A stretch of DNA of 64,000 nucleotides from Sphingobium sp. V4 (GTDB lineage Bacteria > Pseudomonadota > Alphaproteobacteria > Sphingomonadales > Sphingomonadaceae): contig NZ_CP081001.1 in the NCBI RefSeq assembly GCF_029590555.1, forward strand, positions 372,001-436,000, written 5' to 3'. This document shows, in pieces, positions 29,595-37,873 of the stretch. The notes beneath the pieces were generated by a model. The model was not told the DNA's origin. It did not search any database and worked only from the letters and a program-made list of their open reading frames with translations. The first letter of the stretch is position 1, and each line of letters starts with the position of its first letter. The translations under genes and the position numbers were made by a program.

Positions 29595-30293
29595 TTATCC
29601 TTCGCTCGGCTCAGCCGGAATCTCGACCGCGTCGATACCCATGACGCCCGCCATCTGACGGGCGCGTGAACGGATCGATTGCGGCACATTGGCGTCCTTC
29701 GCCATGGCGGCGAACATCGGCCCGGCCAGGTCGGTCTTGCCCATTTTCATATAGGCGATGGCGACCAGTTCGCCCGCGCTGCCGAACCAGGGCGCGCCCT
29801 CGACCGCCAGCGGCTTCAGCCGGTCCACCACCTGCTGGGGCTTGAGGCTGTCATATTCCAGCGCGGTCTGGCGGATCAGTGCCAGGTCGCGATAGGGCTG
29901 ATCGAGGCCGGTGTCGGCCGCCATGGCGCTGTAGACGGCGATCGCGCCCTTGGCATCGCCCTTGCGCGCGGCGGCACCGGCCTTCGTCAGCAGGGCCGAT
30001 GCGCGATAGCCCGGCTGGCTGGCCTTGGTCAGGGCGTCCAACTGCCTGGCGTCGGGCGTGCCGCCCCCGGCTGCGGCGGTCAGCACGGCGTCCATCTGTT
30101 CGGACACGGCTTCCGACTGGATCTTGCTGTAATGCTGCCAGTAGAGCCAGCCGCCAAATGCCGCGAGGCCAAGGACGATGACGACCAGCAGGGCACGGCC
30201 ATAGCGCTGCCAGAAGGTCAGAAGCTGGTCCTGGCGGACCGCCTCGTCGACTTCGCGCATGAAGGCTTCGCTGTTTTGCGGCGTAAGTGCCAC
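29595..30293 (-). CDS. YfgM-like tetratricopeptide membrane protein
   Basis: 232 residues. A short cytoplasmic N-terminus (EAFMREVDEAVRQDQLLTFWQRYG) is followed by one membrane anchor (about residues 33-52) and a periplasmic helical TPR-like domain, with paired helices such as PEARQL-type repeats that are Ala rich. This matches the TPR_21/YfgM family, periplasmic chaperones linked to the Sec translocon and envelope stress. First gene of a minus-strand operon with bamB, der, and the TusA-like gene. The 75 bases before its start hold no obvious promoter. Confidence 0.88.
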   Translation of the reverse strand: MALTPQNSEAFMREVDEAVRQDQLLTFWQRYGRALLVVIVLGLAAFGGWLYWQHYSKIQSEAVSEQMDAVLTAAAGGGTPDARQLDALTKASQPGYRASALLTKAGAAARKGDAKGAIAVYSAMAADTGLDQPYRDLALIRQTALEYDSLKPQQVVDRLKPLAVEGAPWFGSAGELVAIAYMKMGKTDLAGPMFAAMAKDANVPQSIRSRARQMAGVMGIDAVEIPAEPSEG

Positions 30294-30368
30294 GGGAATC
30301 TCCGAGAAATGCAGCAGAAATCTCTGCCGGAAGGCGCGATCAATAGCGGCGCTTATGCCACAGGCAAA

Positions 30369-31241
30369 TCATATTTTGGGCCGGTAGACCTGTTCGTCGG
30401 TCGGAAAGGCGCGGCTGCGCACGTCCGCGGCATAGCGCTCGGCGGCATTGCTGATCGTTTCGGCGATATTGTCATACCGCTTCACGAAGCGCGGCACCCG
30501 TTCGAACATGCCCAGCATGTCCTCCGCCACCAGCACCTGCCCGTCGCAGCGGGCCGATGCGCCAATGCCGATCACCGGCACGTCGACGCTGGCGGTGATG
30601 ATGTCCGCCAGTTCCTCCATCACGCCTTCGACGACCATGGAAAAGGCGCCGGCGGCGGCCACGGCGCGGGCGTCGCCCAATATCTTGGCATGTTCTTCCT
30701 GGCTCTTGCCGCGCGCACCATAACCGCCCAACGCGTTCACCGCCTGGGGGGTCAGGCCGATATGGGCCATCACCGGGATGCCGCGCTGGCTGAGGAAGCG
30801 GATCGTATCCGCCATGGCTTCGCCGCCTTCCAGCTTGACGGCGGCGGCGCCGGTTTCGGCCATGATCCGGCTGGCGCTGGCGAACGCCTGGGCGGGCGAT
30901 GCCTCATAGCTGCCGAAGGGCATGTCGACGATGACGACGCTGTGATAGCTGCCGCGCACCACTGCCGCGCCATGGGCGATCATCATGTCGAGCGTGACCG
31001 GCAGGGTCGATGGCAGCCCATAGATCACCTGGCCCAGCGAATCGCCGACCAGCAGCATGTCGCAGTGCGGATCGAGCAACTGCGCCTGCCGCGCGGTATA
31101 GGCCGTCAGCATCACCAGCGGCGTGTCCGTCTTCCCTTCGAACTTGCGTCGCTGGATGGCGGGCACGGTCAGGCGCTTCATCGGCGCGGGCGTGGGATTG
31201 GCGCGGCTGGTCGCGGTGTCGATCGTGAAGGTCGTGGACAT
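30369..31241 (-). CDS. panB: 3-methyl-2-oxobutanoate hydroxymethyltransferase
   Basis: 290 residues. PanB motifs are present: [26 protein letters not shown] with the Mg-binding Asp, [21 protein letters not shown], the catalytic AAAVKLEGG, and [13 protein letters not shown]. The enzyme adds a hydroxymethyl group from 5,10-methylene-THF to alpha-ketoisovalerate, the first step of pantothenate and coenzyme A synthesis. The N-terminal 20 residues are Thr/Ala/Pro rich and not conserved; Met21 is a possible alternative start. panC is not adjacent. It may be read with the downstream TPR-bamB-der genes, 75 bases away. Confidence 0.95.
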   Translation of the reverse strand: MSTTFTIDTATSRANPTPAPMKRLTVPAIQRRKFEGKTDTPLVMLTAYTARQAQLLDPHCDMLLVGDSLGQVIYGLPSTLPVTLDMMIAHGAAVVRGSYHSVVIVDMPFGSYEASPAQAFASASRIMAETGAAAVKLEGGEAMADTIRFLSQRGIPVMAHIGLTPQAVNALGGYGARGKSQEEHAKILGDARAVAAAGAFSMVVEGVMEELADIITASVDVPVIGIGASARCDGQVLVAEDMLGMFERVPRFVKRYDNIAETISNAAERYAADVRSRAFPTDEQVYRPKI

Positions 31242-31327
31242 GGAGGCGCTCTACCCCAGCAAGGGGCGGGGCGCAAATATCGGAAGGGGGCGCGGCGCGG
31301 ATATGCCGCTCCCGACCTTTGCGGGTT

Positions 31328-31386
31328 GTGGGCGCGGCAAGCCGTGCCCGTTGTTCCAGTTTGTGGGCGCGGCAAGCCGCGCCCAC
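31328..31386. repeat. paired hairpin repeats between panB and the TonB receptor
   Basis: Two copies of GTGGGCGCGGCAAGCCG (31328 and 31363), 35 bases apart. The second forms a perfect palindrome, eleven-base arms around AA (31363-31386); the first has one mismatch. They lie just after the receptor's stop and before panB on the same strand, so may end receptor transcription. Confidence 0.8.
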
Positions 31387-31398
31387 GGGGGTGAGCCC

Positions 31399-33819
31399 TC
31401 AGAAATCGACCTTGAGCGTCAGGCCATAGGTGCGCGGGTCGCCTGGCTGGCCGGCGATCAGGCCGGTGTTGCCCGGCGTCGTCGCCAGCACTTCCATATA
31501 ATTCTGGTCGAAGATGTTGCGGACCCAGCCATAGACGTTCAGCCCGTCGCTGTTGCGGAAGCCGAGGCGCAGATTGTTGAGGCTGTAGCCCTTGATGTCC
31601 ATGTAGACGGAGCGCGAGGCGTTGGACGAGAAGGTCGATCGGTAGCTGCCGTCCCAGCCGATATAGAATTGCCCTTCGCCACCCAGCAACGCGGTCGGCA
31701 CGTTGAATTCGACGCCATAGGACAGCGAATATTTCGAGATGCCGGGCAGCAGCTGGCCGGAAATATCGCAGACAGCCGGGCTGACCGCGCCCGGCACGCC
31801 CGGCGCGCCCGGCGTTGCCCCGCTATTGCCGCCGGACAGTTCGGGCGGGCAGGGGGCGTTGGTGAACTTGCGATATTTGGGATCGGTGTAGGCGCCGCTG
31901 ACATAGGCGTTGACGCGATCGGACGGGCGGATCGAGAAATCGGCCTCGATGCCGCGCACCCGCACCTTGTCCGCATTGGCGAGATAGCCGCGCAGCACGC
32001 TGTTCTGGCCATTGTTCACGATCGCCTGATAATCCTCGATCTCGGTCCAGAAGCCGGTGAGGTTGAGCGTCGCCCGCTTGTCCCAGAACTGGGTCTTGAG
32101 GCCGATTTCGAAATGATTGACCTTTTCCGGCTTCACCGTCGCGACGTCGAGTTGCGGATTGCCCGCAGCGTCGAGCGGCACGCCGTTAAGGTTGATGCCG
32201 CCCGACTTGAATGCCCGCGAATAGGTGGCATAGCCCATCACATCGTCGCTGAATTCATAGGCGGCGGTGAAGTCGTAGGACAGGTTCCAGTCGCTGAAAC
32301 TGGCCTCGAACGACTGGGGCGCCAGCACACCGCGCTGCGCGACGATCCAGGGATCGGTGCTGGCGAAGGTGACGAGCTGGCGCGTGCCGTTGGACGCTGT
32401 GCCGGTCACGACCGAATCATAGCTGCCCTTCTTCTTGTCATAGTTGAGGCGCAAGCCCGGCTGGAGGCTGAGACGATCGGTGACATGCCAGGTCAACTGG
32501 CCGAACAGCGCGGCGCTGGTATTCTTGAGGCGAATGTCATTCTCGGCGGTAAGCCCGTTCAGCACGGCCGGGTTGCGCGACAGCGAACTGGTCGGGTTGA
32601 GCAGCCAGGCGCTGGCGTCCGCGCCCTGGACCTGGCTGCCGGTGGTGTGGATCGTCTGGTGGAAGCCGAAGGCGCCGACCACGAAGTCGATCGTCTCCCC
32701 TTCCTGCGCATAGCGCAGTTCCTGCGTCCATTGCTTCTGCTGGGTCGGGTTCTGCGACCTGGTGGTGACGTCGAGACCGGTGAAGTCGCGGTCGTTGGAC
32801 GGTTGCCAGTCCCAGTAGCGATAGGCGGAGACGGATGTCAGCGTGCCCCCGCCCAGATCCCATTCGGCGCGCAGCGATGCGCCGCCCATCTCGTTGCGGG
32901 CCTTCAGCTGCGCGTCGAGGTCGGTCAGCCGGTCATAGGGGTTGGTGCTGGGCACCTGATAGCCGAGCGATGCGGTCAGCGCCGGATACTGGCGATTCGC
33001 GGCGCGCTGGGTGGAGCCATAGCCGGCGTAGATCTGCGCGCAGCAGACCGGATTCTGGAGATTATAGTCGCCCGCCAGGGTGATGTTCAGAGTGTCGGTC
33101 GCCTTCCAGAGCAGCGAGCCCTTGAGGCCCAGGAAATCCTGGCTGTTCACATGCTGGTTCGACGCGACATTGTAGATCGTGCCCTGGCGGTCGGTGACGG
33201 ACGCGCCGATGCGGATGGCAAGGCGGTCGGTGATCGGGCCGGACACGGTCGCCTTGGCCTGCTTGAAATTGAGATTGCCGACCGAAATCTCGGCCTTGCC
33301 CTCATAGCTGAAACTGGGTGCGCGGGTCGTGATGTTGATCGCGCCGGCGGTAGTGTTCTTGCCATAGAGCGTGCCTTGCGGGCCGCGCAGCACTTCCACC
33401 TGCTCGATGTCGACGAAGTCCAGCGTCGCGGCGGCGACGCGGTTATAATAGACCTGGTCGATATAGATGCCGACGCCCTGCTCGATGCCGTCATTGGTGA
33501 GGCCCAGCGGAGCGCCGATACCGCGGATGTTGATCGAGCTGTTGCGCGGGTTGGTGGAGTAGAATTGCAGCGTCGGCTGCAACTGCGTCAGCCGCTGTAT
33601 ATTGTAGCTGCCGGTCTGCTCGATCGCTTCGCTGTTAAGCACCGAGACGGAGAGTGGCACGTCCTGCAATTCTTCCGCACGGCGGCGCGCCGTGACGACG
33701 ATGGCGCCGCCGACAATGTCGTTTTCGGCCTGTTGTGGCGTGGCTTCCTGCGCGTGAGCGGCAGGTATGGTCAAGGATGCGCTCGCGACGCTCGCGAGCA
33801 ACAGGAAACGCGCAATCAT
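31399..33819 (-). CDS. TonB-dependent outer-membrane receptor
   Basis: 806 residues. A signal peptide ends AAHAQE; a TonB-box-like region (GGAIVVTARRRAEELQDVP) precedes the plug domain (about residues 50-160, with IRGIGAPLG and LRGPQGTLYGKNTTAGAINI). The rest is the 22-strand barrel, ending in the aromatic YGLTLKVDF typical of outer-membrane proteins. The gene imports a ligand using TonB energy. The upstream yezD gene and a hydrolase with a shared promoter motif suggest a sulfur-compound or ester substrate, which is inference only. A GGAAGGGG lies just before the start; no separate promoter is seen, so it may be read from the yezD promoter. Confidence 0.93.
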   Translation of the reverse strand: MIARFLLLASVASASLTIPAAHAQEATPQQAENDIVGGAIVVTARRRAEELQDVPLSVSVLNSEAIEQTGSYNIQRLTQLQPTLQFYSTNPRNSSINIRGIGAPLGLTNDGIEQGVGIYIDQVYYNRVAAATLDFVDIEQVEVLRGPQGTLYGKNTTAGAINITTRAPSFSYEGKAEISVGNLNFKQAKATVSGPITDRLAIRIGASVTDRQGTIYNVASNQHVNSQDFLGLKGSLLWKATDTLNITLAGDYNLQNPVCCAQIYAGYGSTQRAANRQYPALTASLGYQVPSTNPYDRLTDLDAQLKARNEMGGASLRAEWDLGGGTLTSVSAYRYWDWQPSNDRDFTGLDVTTRSQNPTQQKQWTQELRYAQEGETIDFVVGAFGFHQTIHTTGSQVQGADASAWLLNPTSSLSRNPAVLNGLTAENDIRLKNTSAALFGQLTWHVTDRLSLQPGLRLNYDKKKGSYDSVVTGTASNGTRQLVTFASTDPWIVAQRGVLAPQSFEASFSDWNLSYDFTAAYEFSDDVMGYATYSRAFKSGGINLNGVPLDAAGNPQLDVATVKPEKVNHFEIGLKTQFWDKRATLNLTGFWTEIEDYQAIVNNGQNSVLRGYLANADKVRVRGIEADFSIRPSDRVNAYVSGAYTDPKYRKFTNAPCPPELSGGNSGATPGAPGVPGAVSPAVCDISGQLLPGISKYSLSYGVEFNVPTALLGGEGQFYIGWDGSYRSTFSSNASRSVYMDIKGYSLNNLRLGFRNSDGLNVYGWVRNIFDQNYMEVLATTPGNTGLIAGQPGDPRTYGLTLKVDF

Positions 33820-33993
33820 GATAGTCCCCTTCCGGCTGTCCGGTGGTTGATGATCGCGGCATTTCCGGTGGTCCGGTCAAAGCCGTTGGTCTTTACGGGA
33901 ATGACAGGCGTCTTGCGATGCGGCTCACCCCCTTCAAGCCGCATGAGCCGTTTCTTTGCGGCCCCCCTGGAATATCTTGCCCCCGTGCCGCCT

Positions 33994-34182
33994 TCAGGCG
34001 GTCAGGCGCGTTTTTTCGGTCACGTCGATCTGCACCACGCGCGCGTCATGGACGGTCAGCGTGATCGATCCGAAGCGCAGATCCTGCAGCACGTCGCGGA
34101 CCTTTTCGATGCTGGCGATAATGTCGATCCGGGGCGCTTCGGCGCGTCCGTTGCGATAGTCGATCGGTCGTTGTTCAGTCAT
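33994..34182 (-). CDS. YezD family protein (DUF2292)
   Basis: 62 residues from ATG 34182, which has AGAGG five bases upstream; a GTG at 34188 would add two. The sequence IIASIEKVRDVLQDLRFGSITLTVHDARVVQIDVTEKTRL matches in pattern the small YezD/DUF2292 family: an amphipathic helix, a FGSI strand and the VVQIxxTEK hairpin. The family is often found near sulfur-uptake genes; its function is not known. It has a recognisable promoter at 34200-34227 and lies 174 bases upstream of the TonB receptor on the same strand. Confidence 0.85.
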   Translation of the reverse strand: MTEQRPIDYRNGRAEAPRIDIIASIEKVRDVLQDLRFGSITLTVHDARVVQIDVTEKTRLTA

Positions 34183-34199
34183 GGACACCTCTTGGCGGT

Positions 34200-34227
34200 C
34201 TATTATCTCAACTCAAAAAGTAGACAA
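34200..34227 (-). promoter_or_regulatory. promoter of yezD, shared motif with the hydrolase promoter
   Basis: On the minus strand TTGTCT (34227-34222) is followed after 16 bases by TAATAG (34205-34200), a fair -35/-10 pair. The spacer begins ACTTTTTGAGT, a degenerate version of the palindrome in the hydrolase promoter, and the TTTGTCTACT around the -35 is identical in both. Confidence 0.6.
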
Positions 34228-34231
34228 AGAA

Positions 34232-34270
34232 AGAAAAATAGGGGGCGGGCAAGTTTGTCTTGTCCCACCC
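34232..34270 (-). terminator. terminator after the RBBP9-type hydrolase
   Basis: On the minus strand GGGTGGGACAAG and CTTGCCCGCCC pair around ACAAA, followed by CCTATTTTTCT. It begins eight bases after the hydrolase stop and lies just upstream of the yezD promoter. Confidence 0.7.
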
Positions 34271-34277
34271 GGAAAGC

Positions 34278-34946
34278 TTAGCCCTGAACGTGCATCTCCT
34301 GCGTCCCGCGGCGAGCCGCCGTGGGACGGATGGCGGGCAGGCCCGGATCGGCGCTCGCCGCGCGGGTCTGCGCGTCATCGATCAGTCGGTCGAGCAGCGA
34401 TTGGCCGAATTGCCAGTCGCCCAGTCCGGAATCGGCGTTGATGTGGCCGCAATATCCCGCATCGACGAACTGGCTGCCCCAATATTTGCCCATGCTGTGC
34501 GCCCGTTCGAAGAAGATATAGGGATCGTCCCGGCTCGCCACGAGGATTGACGGGAAGGGGAGTTGCGACCGTGGCACCGGGCCGAAATTGCCGATCATGT
34601 CGGGGGTTTCGACCCGGTCGCAATCGGGCGGGGCAACCAACAGGGCGCCCGTCACAGGCCAGCCATAGGCCTGGCTCTGAAGCGCGCCCCACCAGGCGAC
34701 CGTGATGCAGCCCAGACTGTGGGCGGCCAGGATCACCGGCCCGTCAATCTCTCGGATCGCGGCATCGAGCCGCGTGACCCAGGCGTTGCGGTTAGGGCTG
34801 GACCAGCGGCCGAGGTCGACCCGCTCGCAGTCGCCGCGCGTCGTTTCCCAATTGGTCTGCCAATGGCCCGGACCGCTATTGTTGAGGCCCGGAACGGTCA
34901 GAACGACCGGTGGCCTTGTCCTGCTCGTATGTCCGAATCGGTCCAT
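34278..34946 (-). CDS. RBBP9/YdeN family alpha/beta hydrolase
   Basis: 222 residues from ATG 34946, with AGGAG eight bases upstream. The fold is that of the small serine hydrolases RBBP9/YdeN: PGLNNSGPGHWQTNWE near the N-terminus, nucleophile Ser in AAHSLGC, catalytic Asp in ASRDDPY and His in CGHINADSGLGDW. The nucleophile elbow has Ala where most have Gly. The last 30 residues are a variable tail. Substrates of this family are largely unknown. Located between a PRC-barrel gene and yezD, each with its own promoter; its promoter shares a motif with that of yezD, so both probably answer one regulator. Confidence 0.92.
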   Translation of the reverse strand: MDRFGHTSRTRPPVVLTVPGLNNSGPGHWQTNWETTRGDCERVDLGRWSSPNRNAWVTRLDAAIREIDGPVILAAHSLGCITVAWWGALQSQAYGWPVTGALLVAPPDCDRVETPDMIGNFGPVPRSQLPFPSILVASRDDPYIFFERAHSMGKYWGSQFVDAGYCGHINADSGLGDWQFGQSLLDRLIDDAQTRAASADPGLPAIRPTAARRGTQEMHVQG

Positions 34947-34962
34947 GATGGATTCTCCTCAT

Positions 34963-34976
34963 CCTCGTTTTCGAGG
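34963..34976 (-). promoter_or_regulatory. small hairpin at the start of the hydrolase mRNA
   Basis: CCTCG-TTTT-CGAGG, a perfect five-base stem with a four-base loop directly after the predicted transcription start and before the ribosome-binding site. It could stabilise the mRNA or be part of an operator. Confidence 0.4.
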
Positions 34977-34979
34977 ACC

Positions 34980-35007
34980 GAGATAACTCTATTTTTAGAG
35001 TAGACAA
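34980..35007 (-). promoter_or_regulatory. hydrolase promoter with a 16-base palindrome between -35 and -10
   Basis: On the minus strand TTGTCT (35007-35002) and TATCTC (34985-34980) are 16 bases apart, and the spacer is exactly the inverted repeat ACTCTA-AAAA-TAGAGT (34986-35001). A repressor bound there would block RNA polymerase. The -35 context TTTGTCTACT is the same as at the yezD promoter. Confidence 0.65.
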
Positions 35008-35068
35008 ATGGCAAGCGACAAAATGTGTCGAAATATGGGCGATCGGAGGGCGACCTGCCGCAATGGAA

Positions 35069-35104
35069 AAAGGGGCGCGCGATCCGCGGATCGCGCGCCC
35101 CTTT
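35069..35104 (-). terminator. perfect 36-base palindrome, terminator of the PRC-barrel gene
   Basis: The 18-base arms (AAAGGGGCGCGCGATCCG and its complement) match with no mismatch and no loop, and on the minus strand are followed by a T run (five T in all with the arm). It lies 20 bases after the stop of the PRC-barrel gene. Confidence 0.85.
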
Positions 35105-35124
35105 CTTGGGGCCGTCCGCCTGCC

Positions 35125-35490
35125 TTACCAGGGGTAGATCAGGCCATAATATTGATAGACGTTGCGGCCATAGCCATCGTCATAATCGGGCCGTTCATCG
35201 GCCATGTGACGGGGTGCATCGTCGAGCAGCTTCTTGTCCAGGTCGACCACATAGCCGCCCTTGTCGACATCATAGGTCAGCATCGACCAGGGCAGCGGAT
35301 AATGGTCATGCCCCATGCCCAGGAACCCGCCAAAGGACAGGACCGCATAGCGCACCTGCCCGCTGCGCTTTTCCACCATGAAATTGGAAATCTTGCCCAG
35401 CCTTTCGCCCTGGCGGTTGTAGACGGCGGTGCCTTCGACCCGGTCGGATGCGATCAGGTCGCTGCGATTTTCCATCGTCAGGTCATTCAT
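35125..35490 (-). CDS. PRC-barrel domain protein
   Basis: 121 residues from ATG 35490, seven bases after AGGAG. The N-terminal two thirds match the PRC-barrel fold: VEGTAVYNRQGERLGKISNFMVEKRSGQVRYAVLSFGGFLGMG, followed by HYPLPWSMLTYD. The C-terminus is rich in Asp and Tyr (DDGYGRNVYQYYGLIYPW). PRC-barrel proteins of this stand-alone type occur widely in alphaproteobacteria, often under general stress control; their role is not established. No signal peptide. Divergent from osmC across 88 bases, which may share a promoter region. Confidence 0.87.
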   Translation of the reverse strand: MNDLTMENRSDLIASDRVEGTAVYNRQGERLGKISNFMVEKRSGQVRYAVLSFGGFLGMGHDHYPLPWSMLTYDVDKGGYVVDLDKKLLDDAPRHMADERPDYDDGYGRNVYQYYGLIYPW

Positions 35491-35578
35491 TGTCACTCTC
35501 CTGCATGAATTTCTCTATTCTATCGCAACCATGGGGAGCCGCCGGGGTTCCTCCGCTTCACCACAAGGAGCTACGGCC

Positions 35579-36010
35579 ATGAAGATTAATCGCAGCGGAT
35601 CGGCGGTCTGGACGGGCGGTCTGAAGGACGGGAAGGGCGCGATCTCGACCCAGAGCGGCGCGCTCGACGCCTATCCCTATGGTTTTGCGACGCGTTTCGA
35701 GGGGATGCCGGGCAGCAATCCGGAGGAGTTGATCGCGGCGGCCCATGCCTCCTGCTTCACCATGGCGCTCTCGCTGATCCTGGGCGAGGCGGGGCTGACG
35801 GCGGAGAAGATGGAGACGAATGCCGTGGTGACGCTGGAGCAGCAGGAGGGCGGTTTTGCCGTCACCGCCAGCCGGCTGACGCTCAAGGCGACGATTCCCG
35901 GCGCGGACGACGAGACGTTCCAGGATCTTGCCGCCAAGGCGAAGGCGAACTGTCCCATTTCCAAGCTGTTGAAAGCCGAGATCAGCCTGGATGCCGAGCT
36001 GCTGAGCTGA
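35579..36010 (+). CDS. osmC: OsmC family peroxiredoxin
   Basis: 143 residues from ATG 35579, with AAGGAG eight bases upstream. The two redox cysteines of OsmC-type hydroperoxide reductases are present, in AAHASCFTMALS and AKANCPISKLL, with the conserved GSNPEELIAAAHA segment. The protein reduces organic hydroperoxides in the cytoplasm, often under osmotic or stationary-phase control. The last 29 bases overlap the 3' end of the convergent EamA transporter gene. Its neighbour across the divergent gap is a PRC-barrel gene, also of a stress type. Confidence 0.92.
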   Translation: MKINRSGSAVWTGGLKDGKGAISTQSGALDAYPYGFATRFEGMPGSNPEELIAAAHASCFTMALSLILGEAGLTAEKMETNAVVTLEQQEGGFAVTASRLTLKATIPGADDETFQDLAAKAKANCPISKLLKAEISLDAELLS

Positions 36011-36899
36011 CCGCCGGCTGCCTGGCGCGGACATGCTCGCGCCAGGCGATATAGAGGCCGCTGGCGATGATCAGGGTCGCGCCGATCCAGGTCGTCGCCA
36101 TCGGCCAGTTCTCCCCGATCGCCACGCCCAGCAGCGTGGTCCAGATGATGGCGCTGTAATCCATCGGCAGCACCACCGAGACCGGTGCCCAGCGCAGCGC
36201 GGCGGTCAGGCAGAGCTGGGCGATCCCGCCGAACAGGCCGATCAGCAGCAGCAGCCCCCAGGTGAGAGCGTCGTGCGCCTGCGCGAAAAAGGGCATGGCG
36301 ATCCCCAGAGGGATCATCGACAGGGCGGTGAACCAGAAGACGACGACGCCCGCCGCCTCGGTGCGCCCCAGTTCGCGCAGCACCAGGCTGACACAGGCGG
36401 TGGCGAAGGCCGCGGCGATGGCGACGGCGACGCCCTGCAGGGGGAAATGGCCGGCGTCGGGGCGGATCATCACCAGCACGCCGGCAAAGCCGATCAGCAC
36501 CGCGCTCCAGCGATGGATACCAGTCGCCTCGCGCAGGATCAGGGCTGACAGGATCGTGCCGAAAATCGGCATGGTGAAGCCGATGGTCGCCGCTTCCGCA
36601 GGAGGCAGCAGGATATAGGACAGGAAATTGAGCAACATGCCGGTCAGGCCCAGCATCATGCGGCTGGCATGGACGCCGATGCGGCGGGTGCGGACGCTAT
36701 GGAGGCCGCCGGCCATCGCGACCCAGACCAGGACGATCGGCAACGCCAGCGCCTGTCGATAGAAAAGCGATTCCACCACATGCACGCCGCGCTGGCTGGC
36801 CAGCCGCACCATGACGAACATCACCGACAGACAGATGACGGCGGTCAGGCGCAGGGCGATGGCGAACAGCGGGCGATGGGGGCGGGCGGAAGCGGTCAC
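35982..36899 (-). CDS. DMT superfamily transporter (EamA domain)
   Basis: 305 residues from a GTG at 36899. Ten membrane segments in two EamA repeats: the first ends LIGFAGVLVMIRPD, the second ends TWIGATLIIASGLYIAWRE, both characteristic of the drug/metabolite transporters. The N-terminus is short and cytoplasmic. Members move amino acids, nucleosides or other metabolites outward; the substrate is not predictable. Located between osmC (convergent, 29-base overlap) and the exported methyltransferase gene on the same strand. Confidence 0.9.
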   Translation of the reverse strand: MTASARPHRPLFAIALRLTAVICLSVMFVMVRLASQRGVHVVESLFYRQALALPIVLVWVAMAGGLHSVRTRRIGVHASRMMLGLTGMLLNFLSYILLPPAEAATIGFTMPIFGTILSALILREATGIHRWSAVLIGFAGVLVMIRPDAGHFPLQGVAVAIAAAFATACVSLVLRELGRTEAAGVVVFWFTALSMIPLGIAMPFFAQAHDALTWGLLLLIGLFGGIAQLCLTAALRWAPVSVVLPMDYSAIIWTTLLGVAIGENWPMATTWIGATLIIASGLYIAWREHVRARQPAVSSAARHPG

Positions 36900-36945
36900 G
36901 CCCCCGCCTTAACCCCGTTCCGCCAGCGTGCAAGGCAAAGGGCGG

Positions 36946-37749
36946 TCAGGCCGCCGGCTTGCGGAATTTGAGCGTCATCCGGTCGCTTTCGCCGATGGCG
37001 AGATATTTGTCCTTGTCGACATCCTTCTGGCTGAGCGTCGGCGGCAGAGTCCAGACCCCCTTGGGCCAGTCGGCCGTGTCCTTCGGATTGGCGTTCACTT
37101 CCGACGCGCCGACATATTCGAAGCCGGCCGCCTCCGCGATGCGGCGGATGGTCGACACCTTGAGATAGCCGCTGCTTTTTTCGAGCGCGCTGTCGCGGTC
37201 CTCGGGCAGGCGATGGTCGACCACGCCCAGCGTGCCGCCGGGCTTGAGCATGGCGAAGAAGGCCTGGAAGGTCGCTGCCTCGCTGCCGTTCATCACCATG
37301 TTGTGGACGTTGCGGAAGGTGAGAACCGTATCCACGCTGCCGGCCGGGATGGTGGCGCTGTCCTCCGGATAGGCGACGAGCTTCACCTTGCCATAGACGT
37401 CGGGCTTGGCGGCGAGGAAATTGCGGTAGCCATCCAGGTAGCGGCCGGTCGGCTGGAGCGCGTAGAATGTGCCCTTCCCGCTCAGCAGCGGCGCCAGGAT
37501 TTCCGTATACCAGCCGCCGCTGGGGCTGTATTCGACCACCGTCTGCCCCGGCGTGACGCCGAAAAAGGCGAGGGTTTCGGCCGGGTGGCGATATGTGTCG
37601 CGTGCCACATTGGCCGGCGTGCGGCTGGGGGCGGCGATTGCGGCGGCGATCGGACCGGCGGCGGCCTGATGATGGCCGGCATGTTGGGCGATGGCGCCGC
37701 CGAGCGGCACGATCAGGGCGGCGGCGGCAAGCAGGGCGGAAAGGCGCAT
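36946..37749 (-). CDS. exported class I SAM-dependent methyltransferase-like protein
   Basis: 267 residues. The N-terminus is a clear signal peptide (MRLSALLAAAALIVPLGGAIAQ), followed by a His-rich segment (HAGHHQAAAG). The mature part has the class I methyltransferase fold: VVEYSPSGGWYTEILAPLL in the position of motif I, and VLTFRNVHNMV and LKPGGTLGVVDHR further on. It resembles a periplasmic methyltransferase-like family (COG4798) frequent in proteobacteria. SAM is not expected in the periplasm, so its real activity is unclear. The motif-I glycines are partly replaced (YSPSGGW). The upstream 120 bases hold no obvious promoter. Confidence 0.88.
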   Translation of the reverse strand: MRLSALLAAAALIVPLGGAIAQHAGHHQAAAGPIAAAIAAPSRTPANVARDTYRHPAETLAFFGVTPGQTVVEYSPSGGWYTEILAPLLSGKGTFYALQPTGRYLDGYRNFLAAKPDVYGKVKLVAYPEDSATIPAGSVDTVLTFRNVHNMVMNGSEAATFQAFFAMLKPGGTLGVVDHRLPEDRDSALEKSSGYLKVSTIRRIAEAAGFEYVGASEVNANPKDTADWPKGVWTLPPTLSQKDVDKDKYLAIGESDRMTLKFRKPAA

Positions 37750-37873
37750 CGTTCATCCTCTCGACTGGGGAGTGGATGATGTGCCGTCGGCGCGCCAGCG
37801 GCGCAAGGGGCGGCGGGTGCGAATGCGCCCGCCAGCCACATTAACTTACAGACCGGCCGTTACGGGCGGGTCG

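Noticed and set aside
31123..34281. A 1052-codon open frame on the plus strand across the TonB receptor
   Set aside because: It is antisense to a receptor with full signal peptide, plug and barrel motifs; its translation is rich in Arg, Gly, Asp and His with no family pattern, as expected for the complement of a high-GC gene.
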